Shown here one piece after another: positions 54,960-64,000 of a stretch of 64,000 nucleotides of DNA. Source of the stretch: Angiostrongylus vasorum (lineage: Eukaryota; Nematoda; Chromadorea; Rhabditida; Metastrongylidae); the NCBI GenBank assembly GCA_018806985.1, contig JADANN010000441.1, positions 62,001-126,000 on the forward strand, read 5' to 3'. The notes under the pieces were generated by a model, which searched no databases, had not been told where the DNA came from, and saw nothing but the letters and a program-made list of their open reading frames with translations. The position numbers and the translations under genes were made by a program. Position 1 is the stretch's first letter; every line of letters begins with the position of its first letter.

Positions 54960-56085
54960 GCTCCGCTATCGAAGTGTATTCTGAATCCCGAAGATGGGAC
55001 GGGTTCACGAGAGAGTGCTGGTTAAAGTTCAGAAGACATCGTACAAGAGCTCTGTAGATGTTTTGCAGATTTCTTAACGTTGTTGAAGTATCAGCCCACG
55101 CCCTTGTTGAATTACAGTGGGCTGGGAGGAAGATTGAATCGAAACAGTGAGCGCGAAATTTTAGGTCCGTAAGTAGGTCAGCGGCTTCTTTGAGAGGACC
55201 AGATGAAGACTGCTTTTTTCCTTCTCTCCAATTTCTTCTTCATGTTATTTTCCATGTTCTTTCGACGCCCAATTTAAATCTACGAAGCTTCATCTGTAAT
55301 TGCAGAACCACCCAGTTCAAATTGTTTGCCGTCGCACCATGGGCACTTTATGAAATATGTCCTCCTCTTGTTTGTGAGCAGTCCATTATTTTTTTCTCCT
55401 TGTTGAGCTCATCCAGTTTCTCATTAGAATTTGCGGTCATTGTGCATTTTTGTTTCGTTTCAGTTGAACCAGTTCGTTAGTCACTAAGCTGTGCATATAA
55501 ACAGCTTTGGCGACATTGTGTCGCCTTGTGCAACCCTTTTTCCTATAATTGTGGTAAGTGGTTACTGGAAAAGCTGTATCTTTGTGGTGTGGTCCTGACA
55601 AAACTGACCTAGTGTTTTTTGTGTAGGACGGGTTCACTCTATTGTCAACGAGCACGGATATGATTACATTCGTTTAGACAATGTTAGAGCTTTGCAGTCG
55701 ACAACGATTAGAACAGAAGGCGAATACCACGACTAGCAAACTTCTATGAACAGCACCACAGTTTGGATGTGGTCATGCAGCAGATTCCTTCTCAAAATTG
55801 TGAGTGACCAACTGATTGCGCCTCATCCAAGGTCTTCGATATGAGCCAAACCACAACCTTCGTGAACAGCTTGTACGCTCAGCTAGCATATCGGGCAATA
55901 GTAACGAAGATCCCTTCGGTCACCTTTCTTGAGCAAAGTGGCCGTGGGTGATGTCATCCACTGCTGTTGGACTTTCTATTTCTGAAGAGATGATGTCTTA
56001 TGGACTGCGTGAAGCAAGTGTAATTTGTGGTTTCCTTCCGTTGTAGTAACCAGTTAAATTATGAGTGTCATCAGTACAGTACAAC
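54960..56085 (-). mobile_element. RTE-type retrotransposon copy 3, minus strand, decayed
   Basis: Read on the minus strand, blocks appear in RTE order: LLKKGDRRDLRYYCPIC (near 55,920), KTLDEAQSVGHSQF, DNRVNPSY, then VAQGDTMSPKLFI (near 55,510, the RQGDxxSP block), and FRAHCFDS ... AWADTSTTLRNL ... YRALVRCLLNFN (55,040-55,160), the C-terminal thumb block. The segment between 55,190 and 55,490 has lost motif C. The C-terminal wording differs from copies 1 and 2 and suggests another RTE subfamily. Many frameshifts and stops. Confidence 0.75.
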
Positions 56086-56089
56086 CTTT

Positions 56090-57965
56090 CATTGGGTGGA
56101 AAAGCAGCTGTGGAATTACATCACATCCTACGTTCAACACCTCTTGACACGAACCTTAAACAAGCATGCGAGGTATCGTAGTTTCCATTGCACTTAAAAA
56201 TTTGTTGCCCTGCAGAACAATAAGTCGGCAAAGGTTTTACTGCAATGGAACACTTAGTTTTCTACGTTGACGTTCTACCAACAGAACCATTTAATTCTGT
56301 CCAATAGATTCGACAGACCTTGAAGCTAAAAGCAAGAGAACGGACGGCAGTCAGGTGACCTAAAATTTCAACTCCACCAAATTTTGGCACCTATGTGGGG
56401 AATACGCTATAAACAAGAAGGTATAAGAAGAAAAAAAATGTACGACGTATTTAAAATAAGGAAGTGATTCAGTTCAGAATCTAGAAAAAATTACCTTAAT
56501 TGTAACGTTGCTTTGCTCATTAGCAAAGTAAACAGATCCAAACACAGCTTGAACAATCAATGAGGTAGAACAGGTGTTTAACAGGTGTGATAATGTTTGC
56601 CGATAGCGAGTTATAGCAGGTAAACATGTAATGAAGAAAACAACAACACGTTATCAAATGGTGGGTATTTAAAGAGCTGAGAGTTAGACTTTGCTCAATT
56701 CTAACGCATCCTCTGGAATATGTTCTGGACCAACTTCACACTAAGGTGGGTTTCTCATCTGCTAAGGTGTCACGGAATACCGAGTTTTTGCGTAAACTTT
56801 TGAGTTGTCGTTAAACAACGGCGGTTATTTCTAGAAGTATAAAAGGATAGTTGTAGCGATTTAGAATTTCTACACTGTGAAACTTTTCAGACAAGAGAAG
56901 GCATCCACTTACCACTAACGTCTTGATGGCTTTCGTAGCCGTTTGTTCAGTCGTACTGAAGTACATCCTTTCAAGGCTCGAAGAGCTAGAAAGGTTTGTT
57001 TTCCAAAAAGTTGCATTTTTGACAAGATTCTTTGATGACTAAGTGTTATAATTACAGTGGGTCTCGTGCAAGCAGCGGAATGAAAGCCATCGTCTAGCCC
57101 CAACGGACCCGTCATCATGCTAGTCTCTGCTAGCTCTCCACAACGGGCCACATATCACACTAGTCTCTGCTAGCACCATCTTTTTCTGTTGAGCACTTTT
57201 GTTGAAATAAAGTGTTCACTCAATTAAGGCATGTAAAAGTTCGCATAGAGACGCTTGATCTCAGTTCGTGGTTGTGAACAACCCTCTAATATCATGTCTT
57301 CGTCATAATGAGCTTGATCAAGTTAGATAAGAACGACTCGAATCCAAATTTCTTCGCAAAACAGGTCGAATGACGCGTCATGTTTTTAGCGCGTAGAGAT
57401 TTCCAGCAACACCTTTTGCAGTTGTAGTAGACATAAACAAGGAAAAAATCTATTGGGCAGTTTGAGTTGTGCAAAAAAACCTTCGTCGTTCGAGTTCACT
57501 GATCTGTAATTAGGCAGCTAATTGATTGGTTCTCATTTTAAATCGCTATGACATCGGAGGAGTGTGAATGCATATTTGAACTGCATAATCCCTTTCAGGG
57601 GTCCATAGACGAATTTCAGTCAGTGTTTTTACCCTCCCAGTCAACTTAATAATATGTTTGCCGACAAAGTACAGGTGCCCATTTTCTCTACGAGTGAAAG
57701 CCAGTTCAATATTTTATCTCAGCTCAGCTTTTTGTCACACTTCATTCTTCTTCACAGGCAATTTCGAAAACTTTGGACTTGCGTGATATGCGGAACTATG
57801 AACCACAATAGTGGAATGAAAGCCATTTTTTATACAATAATTTTCTCTCGATGGGCTATTTTAAACTAATCACTTTTTAAAATCTCCATCGCATGAACGG
57901 CAGGTGCAAACATATACGATATACATGTGCGACACAGTAGCTGAGGGAAGTGGCAAAAAGACAAA
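56090..57965. other. no supported gene
   Basis: 57,119-57,133 and 57,161-57,175 are a direct repeat of CTAGTCTCTGCTAGC. A minus-strand frame across 57,060-57,151 ends at a GTAATT donor-like site; no partner exon was found. Confidence 0.35.
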
Positions 57966-57967
57966 GA

Positions 57968-58232
57968 TAAAGCTCTCGGCGTTTATCAATCCCTGAGGGG
58001 TGCGCCATGCATTAGACTTCACTAAGCATCGATGAAGGTGATTGAATGCATATCGGGCCTTTACAGTGACTCGTGGTGGCCAACCGATGTATCGAGCCAG
58101 TGCTACCTTCCTCCCAGACAAGTCTGGTACCAATTTGTCGACCCCGGAGGGATGGAGGGCTTGGTAGGTATTGGGGGGATGGATTCCACGCGCATGTCGC
58201 ATGGAGCCTTCAACCATTGCGCCACACGTGCC
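57968..58232 (-). repeat. SINE-like family B, minus orientation
   Basis: Complete: tail (AAGCTCTCGGCGTTTATCAA), core (CAGACAAGTCTGGTACCAAT, GACCCCGGAGGGATGGAGGG) and head with minus-strand GGGCACGTGTGGCGCAATGG (A box). Confidence 0.88.
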
Positions 58233-58976
58233 CTTAGGAAGGAGCAGCAGAGGAAAGTGATAGAGCTTAAAAAATGAAATTGAATGCCGTATTGACCTCG
58301 TTGTACATAGACTTAGCCGAAATTCGTCAATAAGTTGTCAAGTAGTTACATCATTTTAATGGAATTTTCAAAGTCTAAGTGATACATGAAAAGTTTGGCT
58401 TGGAGAAGATCGTTAGCGATCATTGTTCACAACACAAAGTCTTTTCTTCTTTTTCCATTTTTTTCAACTTTGATAGCAGGAACTTCTAATGTCGAGCGCC
58501 TTTGCTACGGCTGAGGTTGTTTTTCCCTGCTGTCTACTAGGATTCACTGTTAGTTTCTTGTTATTTAGCGACCATATTCGTATAATATGTACACAGGTTG
58601 GACCAACTGTCGTGATTGAGCCCTGGGGGGCAAATCGATAGATCGACCCAGAGAATTTTCAGTCAACGGCCCTTTTGTTGTAAAAGCAGTTAAAACTAAC
58701 GACCTTATTTCTGTAAAGTTGAAAAAAAAGTTCTGATAAGATGTGCTCACAGCAATACGAGTTGGTGTATGAACAACTGTTCCTTTAAATAATTAACAAG
58801 CAAAAAATGGATGTTTATGAAAGAAATTACCGATCAATAGCGATCGTGGTACTTGTTGCTGACTCCGTTAACATAACAAGATAAATACCAAAATGACGAT
58901 CACGTAGATAATTTGTAGTGTAGAAGTTCATAAAGGAACGCACCGAGCAGCACTTGCAAGAAAAGGAAATGAAATA
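58233..58976. other. no gene seen
   Basis: AT-rich, no supported feature. Confidence 0.35.
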
Positions 58977-58986
58977 TGTATATATA

Positions 58987-59029
<43 letters not shown>
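58977..59029. repeat. TA microsatellite
   Basis: About 50 bp of TA repeats with one GCA interruption near the left end; shorter TA runs follow near 59,085-59,100. Confidence 0.95.
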
Positions 59030-59032
<3 letters not shown>

Positions 59033-59206
59033 CAGCCTAGTTCTGTTTTACATACGTAACCGCATATATACTCTAGTACACTAAGTATATATGTATATAT
59101 ATGCACATTCTATTGCTGTAGATACTATACTATAAGATGTATCCCAAGAGTGCAACAACATTTATGGAAAGCGCCTCCCAAAGTAAGAAGGAAATCAACT
59201 TTTCCA

Positions 59207-59400
59207 TTCGTAAGCCCAGCTAAGAGTAAGGCAGTGCTAGTGTGAATCCCTGACTTCCAGACAATAACACTATCATTAGTGCTGACAAGGGCTGACGGCC
59301 TGGGTAAGGCCTAGCGAGACCTTCAAGAGATCATGGAGAAAAACATCCTTCTCCACCCGATGACCGCATGGATCTTGTTGATAAGGGAAAAAGTCCCACT
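59207..59400 (+). repeat. possible decayed repeat A remnant
   Basis: TAAGCCCAGCTAAGAGTAAG and a later GATCATGGAGAAAAACAT echo repeat A, but alignment between them is poor. Confidence 0.3.
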
Positions 59401-59709
59401 CAAATGTTCAAGTAAGTGACGAATTTATACTAAAGCGCTGGCAGGTTAAGCTAGATGAAGGTGGAATTTAAATTTAGACAACAGCTAGAATTCCTTTAAA
59501 GGGTTTTGAATTTTTCGTATGGTATTCTGCATTGGTGCTATCTCCCATAAGTCTCAAGGAGGATAAGAAGCAAAATTTGATATATTAGTATTAAAAAGTT
59601 CTTAAACCAATGTCTTCAATAACAAATGATTAGTAACTAATTTTTTAAGACCGAACTTTAAATCACTTTGAGTAACTACGTTTTTTAAAACAAATACCAC
59701 TGAAAAGAT
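59401..59709. other. no gene seen
   Basis: AT-rich spacer without recognised features. Confidence 0.35.
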
Positions 59710-59850
59710 AGACTAAGCTCAACTTCTAAACTTCGGAGGCGTCCTGCGACACACACAGACTAAGCTCAACTTCTAAACTTCGGAGGCGTCCTACGACACA
59801 CACAGACTAAGCTCAACTTCTAAACTTCGGAGGCGTCCTGCGACACACAC
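59710..59850 (+). repeat. 47-bp unit repeated three times (SINE head)
   Basis: Units start at 59,710, 59,757 and 59,804, each AGACTAAGCTCAACTTCTAA followed by ACTTCGGAGGCGTCC and CGACACACAC. One base differs in the second unit. The second half of each unit is the family B head, so the expansion carries part of the SINE promoter region. Confidence 0.95.
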
Positions 59851-60088
59851 TTGGAATCGATCACCGCACCCATGACCCACCAAGCCTTCCATCCCTCCGG
59901 GGGTCAGGAAATTGTTACCAGTCTTGTCTGGGAGGATAGCAGCAGTGGCTCGATACATCGGTAGGCCACCGCGAATCATTGTAAAGGCCAAATATGGATT
60001 CAATCACCTCCAAACGATGTTTAATGAAGTCGAATGCATGGCGCATCCTTCAAGGATTGATCAAGGCGGGAGATCCTCTATCCTTTAT
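59834..60088 (+). repeat. SINE-like family B downstream of the head repeat
   Basis: Body and tail follow the third 47-bp unit: TTGGAATCGATCACC, CCCTCCGGGGGTCAGGAAAT, GTCTGGGAGGATAGCAGC, tail to ATCCTTTATTAG. Confidence 0.85.
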
Positions 60089-60139
60089 TAGTTTTTTTGG
60101 AAATTATGTGTGCTTACCATGAACATAGTAGATGTTTTG

Positions 60140-60550
60140 CGAAATATAACTTTAATGATGCTGAGATATTTGCAAAACTCCGGACCGCAGGTGTCTACGG
60201 TGGGGAACGAACGCGCTGTTGTCCTTTCCGGGGAGTAGCGCGCTCACCACCACACTATGAGAGTCCTTCGTTTCGCCTGTCTCTCAGCTAGTTCTATCGA
60301 TCTTCCATCGTTCTTTTGCCATCAGCAATCACCCGTCAACTATAGAAGTAGCTGAGAGATAGGCGGAAACGAAGGACCGCTTGGTGTGGTGGTGAACGCG
60401 TTACTCCCCGGAACGGACAATAGCGCGTTCGTTCCCCACCGTAGACACCTGCGGTCCGGAGTTTTACAAATATCTCAGCATCATTAAAGTTATATTTCGC
60501 CATACATACCTTGCCGCTAAAAGAGTAGGCAGTAAATAAGAAGTCAAAAT
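60140..60550. repeat. foldback element D, complete
   Basis: Inverted arms 60,141-60,300 and about 60,335-60,495 around a spacer of about 35 bp, then the GCCGCTAAAAGAGTAGGCAG tail. The arms differ by a few bases and small indels. Confidence 0.88.
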
Positions 60551-60563
60551 AGTAGATGTTGTT

Positions 60564-60700
60564 TGTAGCCCAGTGGCTAGCGGTGCACTGTAATGCAAAT
60601 GTCATTTGCTCGATCTCGCACCACGAGCTCACAATACCTTCCACCCAACCGGGTTTTGTGAACTGTTGCTCAACTTGTCCGAGCAGATAAAAATAGTCCT
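60564..60700 (+). repeat. SINE-related head and core fragment
   Basis: GTAGCCCAGTGGCTAGCGG (A box) and TGCTCGATCTCGC (B-box-like) are followed by a core remnant (CCGGGTTTTGTGAAC, CTTGTCCGAGCAGATAAAAA). No tail. Confidence 0.5.
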
Positions 60701-60754
60701 AGTAAATCGAGAGGATTGGCATTTTAAAAAGCTTTTTCTTAAAGCTTCTGAGAG

Positions 60755-60980
60755 CTTTAATGATGCTGAGATACAGCTGAGAGACAGGCGAAACGAAGGA
60801 CCCGCATGGTGTGTGTGGTGAGCGCGCTACTCCCCCGGAAAGGACAATAGCGCGTTCGTTCCCCACCATAGGCACCTGCGGTCCAGAGTTTTGCAAATAT
60901 CTCAGCATCATTAAAGTTATATTTCGCAACGCATACCCTGCCGCTAAAAAAGAGTAGGCAGTAAATAAGAAGTCAAAATT
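60755..60980. repeat. foldback element D, right arm only
   Basis: It starts at AGCTGAGAGACAGGCGAAAC and runs to the GAGTAGGCAGTAAATAAG tail; a short left-arm stub (TTTAATGATGCTGAGATA) precedes it. Confidence 0.85.
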
Positions 60981-61069
60981 GTGATTATAACTGCAGCCTC
61001 AGCTTAACTGGGTTCGTTGCCGATTTGGGCCCCCCCAGATCAATCCCGCTGACGGGTGATTGCTGATGG

Positions 61070-61292
61070 CAAAAGATCAATAGAACTAGCTGAGAGACAG
61101 GGCGAAACGAAGGACCTGCATGGTGTGGTGGTGAGCGCGCTACTCCCCGGAAAGGACAATAGCGCGTTCGTTCCCCACCATAGGCACCTGCGGTCCAGAG
61201 TTTTGCAAATATCTCAGCATCATTAAAGTTATATTTCGCAACGCATACCCTGCCGCTAAAAAGAGTAGGCAGTAAATAAGAAGTCAAAAGCT
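61070..61292. repeat. foldback element D, right arm only
   Basis: Nearly identical to the copy at 60,755, including the tail; about 310 bp apart in direct orientation. Confidence 0.85.
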
Positions 61293-61297
61293 TCTGA

Positions 61298-61565
61298 GAG
61301 CTTTCGGTGTTGATCAATCCATGTGGGATGCGCCATGCATTTGACTCCATTGAGCATCGTTAGAGGTGATTGAATGCACATCTGACCTATATAATCATTT
61401 GCAGTGTCATAGCAAACTACGAATTCGGCGCTGCTACTCTCTTAGATAAGTATGCAGATCCTGGAAGAATGGAAGGCCTGACGAGCCTTGGTCACGTGAT
61501 CGGACGAACGACCACGTGTCTATTGCAGGATAACTGTAGTCACTGTGTTACACGTGCCCCCAAGG
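61298..61565 (-). repeat. SINE-like family B, minus orientation
   Basis: Tail (GAGCTTTCGGTGTTGATCAA) then body; core diverged (CTTAGATAAGTATGCAGATCC), head end GTGTTACACGTGCCCC. Confidence 0.7.
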
Positions 61566-62158
61566 CGTTCTATTGAAGAGGTATGCATTAAATGGGCTCT
61601 ACGATGTTTAATGAAGTTGAATTAATGCCACTTTTTTGCAGGTAAGTTAATGGAGAACACTTCTTGGAGAACACTTCTCTTTTATCCTCTATTTTTTCAT
61701 TTATATCGTGCACCCAATCCGTCATTTTACCATGGCTGGAGCTATCCAACGCAGTATAACAAGGCACAAATGGGTACAACGACATCCAGAGTTTCGACCT
61801 CATCCTTAACATCGTTCTTGTGCTGTACAAATTCTACCTGTGCCGAACAGATAACATTCTTGTTAGCAACGACTAAAATCGACTTTTTATTTATTCCCAA
61901 AATTCAAGCGGAATCCCCAGTCTGCTACTTACAGGGCAAATTCACTGATAATAGCAGCAATTTAGTAACAAAAATGCAGCTGATGGAAAGCCTTTCTATG
62001 TGCACCTGTATATTTTGATGGATGGTTATTTTACCTAGAACTTGAATGTTTTCCAGGATGAGATGTTTCGGCAATGATGTCTTTCGTAAGTGTCTCCACG
62101 TTTTCTCATCCGTCGACGGAAAGGAATTCGCCGATGCGAAGACAATAAGCGAGATCGA
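61566..62158. other. no supported gene
   Basis: A 122-codon plus frame (61,650-62,018) and an 80-codon minus frame overlap; neither has splice or domain support. Confidence 0.3.
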
Positions 62159-62400
62159 CTAAGTTATAATCGTTTTCAAACTCAAAGTTTGATATTTTTT
62201 GATGTCCATCCCAACATTTGTTTTGTTTTTTCTTGTTTCATTCTTCCTCTTAGATATGGCTGAATGAAATCGTTGTTTATACCAGCACTGTAAGCGTTCT
62301 TCATCAACGATACGACATATCATTTTTGGAAATGTATAATGTACATCATATTTCATATTAATACATGATTCTGCTGCTATCCGAACTAGCAGCGATTTCA
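62159..62400 (-). CDS. terminal exon, possible bHLH-like gene
   Basis: 79 codons to a TAG after a two-base entry that completes the split codon of the exon at 62,647. It starts (V)KSLLVRIAAESCINMKYDVH and continues with CRIVDEERLQCWYKQRF and a Lys-rich end. The first 20 residues would be helix 2 of a helix-loop-helix domain. The acceptor (ATAGTGAG) is poor, but the phase agrees and the frame is long and protein-like. Confidence 0.45.
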
Positions 62401-62646
62401 CTCACTATTTCTTCGAACGAATTTTACGGCAGACGTCATCGTCCGCTGGATTTTTCTCCTTCATCAAATTTTTGAATAAATACAACTCCTTTTTTTCTTT
62501 TGCTCTCATGTGGACACCACTATTTCGGAGAGCCCTGTTTCTTCTTGTTAAATGTACCATATGAGGCGATACCTAATGTTAGGTTAATGAAAGAAATACA
62601 CATCTTTGAAAACAACTAGATTTTCTTTATGTACAAGATTGTTCAC

Positions 62647-62809
62647 CTTGCGAGCGGTTGCTCCATCTATTGTTGCCGTCACAAATCGTAATCTCTGGAA
62701 GAATCCTCTTAAGGCGGCAGAGTTCCCTCTGATTCTTCTTAGAATGCTCATTTACGACTTTCCTTCGATTTCTTGGAACATGGAAGAGAGAATACGAAAG
62801 ATCCTCAAG
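62647..62809 (-). CDS. internal exon, possible divergent bHLH basic/helix 1
   Basis: 163 nt between acceptor TTCCGTTGCAG and donor CAAG/GTGAAC, with only one open frame: 54 codons plus one base. It holds RNRRKVVNEHSKKNQRELCR then LKRILPEI, which recalls a basic region with N-E followed by helix 1 ending in L..LLP. A loop-like GNNRWSNRSQ leads into the next exon. The usual ERxRR part of the basic region is not well kept, so a divergent bHLH is only a suggestion. The gene would lie antisense, within or beyond nlg-1 intron 4. Confidence 0.45.
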
Positions 62810-62859
62810 CTGCAACGGAACCCACGTACTAGTTCGATCCTCCGTGAATGATAGTTATA

Positions 62860-63600
62860 AGAGAACAAAATGGATGAAAGAAAGGTTAGGAACATAATGG
62901 CCTGTTCGTATAGGCCGTGTAGGTATTAGAGCAATGTGAAAACACTCTAAGGGAAATGACGAGAGCTTATGAGAAGTTCTCTAGATTTTAAAGAGAGGTT
63001 GCAAGTCGAGGACATGAGACTGTTTAGGCAACTGAGTATTGAAGTCCTTATTTTTTACGTATGGGAAAATGTGAATATGAACACTTGCAGGGTTTAGTTT
63101 CATTTGTGAATTCATTTCTTTTATGATTTTTTCATCAGATGTTTAATGGAGGCGAAAGTTGCTTAGTTGGCAGGAGTTGAAATCACAGTTCGGTTCTATG
63201 AGATATTTTCAAGAAATGGATATCTAAGGATTCCTTTTTTTAACCACAGTAAACGTCCGGAATAATAAGGGAGCATCGAAGATGTGTTAGAAACGACAGA
63301 TATTTTGCTAACAGTGTTAGAATTACGTTGCTATCTCTATGTCTGTCTCTCTATACAATGAATATTCTATCGAACGTAATCAGAGTTCAGAAGACTAATC
63401 GTCAATATCGTAACCATTTTGTCATTTTTTGATTGGCTTTTTGGTATTCCGAATGAGAGTTGTTGCGTTTATAAATCGAATTGCATTTAGATATTCTGGA
63501 GTTGAAAGATTATAACGCTATTCACATGCCTCGCAAGAATAAAAAACGAATAGCAGAACGGGAGCTCTGCCCACAGTGATTTTGTTTCGTGGCTTAAACA
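62860..63600. other. no gene seen
   Basis: No repeat family or exon recognised. Confidence 0.35.
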
Positions 63601-63852
63601 CTACATAGCTCGTTTCGCATATAACTGAGACCGTTTCCATTGATAAATGCGGGTTAACCAAAGAATATTCGAACCTTCGTGCTCAAAACATATAAAGTGT
63701 CCTACAGCGAAATTTAATATGGTCATAATAAAAAACCGTTGGAATCTAAAGGTCTTTGCCCACAAGTTGCATGTTTTCTTATTTTGCCACTTAAAACACT
63801 GACTTTCCGGAGTTCCCAAATCTCTAGCTACTGGTTGTTTTTTTCTTATCAT
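63601..63852 (-). CDS. possible upstream exon, protein-like frame
   Basis: The 83-codon minus-strand ATG frame (MIRKKQPVARDLGTPESQ ... ICFEHEGSNILWLTRIYQWK) lies upstream of the possible bHLH-like exons in the same orientation. The content is plausible, but no splice sites were matched, so it may be chance. Confidence 0.25.
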   Translation of the reverse strand: MIRKKQPVARDLGTPESQCFKWQNKKTCNLWAKTFRFQRFFIMTILNFAVGHFICFEHEGSNILWLTRIYQWKRSQLYAKRAM

Positions 63853-64000
63853 CAGGTCTCATGGGATGTAAAACTATAAAAAACGGCGGTATTAGACGGA
63901 ATTTCGCCCCACAAGATGCGATCATATCCCCAACCGTGTTGCCACTATGAGATTTGTTGTCGCACCTCCGTTTAAAAGATTGGCAATTTTCAACTGTATT

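Noticed and set aside
15972..61565. tRNA genes at the heads of SINE-like copies (A and B boxes present)
   Set aside because: Heads lack paired acceptor and T stems and are followed by a shared body and tail, so they are SINE promoters and not tRNA genes.

Overview
The window reads as nuclear DNA from a nematode, most likely a strongylid (clade V, hookworm-like). This rests on short phase-consistent exons with TTTCAG-type acceptors, an unmistakable 5' portion of a neuroligin gene (nlg-1), RTE-type non-LTR retrotransposon remains, and many copies of tRNA-derived SINE-like repeats. There are no operons, bacterial signals or long single-exon genes. The species assignment is inference.

Region 1 (1 to about 14,390) is one continuous tandem array that runs off the left edge. 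Each unit is a tRNA-Arg(ACG)-like gene plus a conserved spacer of about 115 bp. Two unit lengths are mixed: 188 bp with a whole tRNA, and 125 bp in which the 5' two thirds of the tRNA is deleted. By eye there are about 54 long and 33 short units, which accounts for the total length. tRNAs right of about 9,600 fold as clean cloverleaves with B boxes and T4 terminators. Units to the left are mostly decayed, and several carry a GCG anticodon. All long antisense or sense ORFs here are by-products of the repeat.

Region 2 (14.4-35.4 kb) is repeat-rich. It carries two tRNA-derived SINE-like families (B and C) that share a central core, a dispersed repeat A of about 350-390 bp, foldback element D, TA and TTA/TTG microsatellites, and a dead RTE copy (29.1-30.9 kb). 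Between 18.5 and 22.4 kb the minus strand holds a fragmented multi-exon gene with a RING-like Cys/His exon and one apparent frameshift.

Region 3 (35.4-50 kb) holds a small minus-strand membrane-protein gene (35.4-36.1 kb) and a second RTE copy next to it, split by a family C insertion. A nearly identical duplication of about 1.79 kb follows (38.5-40.3 and 42.7-44.5 kb). A foldback element and exon candidates at 49.3-49.7 kb on the minus strand complete the region.

Region 4 (50.6-64 kb) starts with nlg-1 exons 1-4 (plus strand, all splice phases agree). Exon 3 lies between oppositely oriented repeat A copies. The rest of nlg-1 was not found. The following 11 kb contain a third RTE remnant (minus), SINEs, a triplicated SINE head, foldback clusters and a minus-strand exon pair (62.2-62.8 kb) that resembles a divergent bHLH domain.

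All homology calls are from reading and memory of families; no search was run. Exon edges are predictions from splice motifs and phase.
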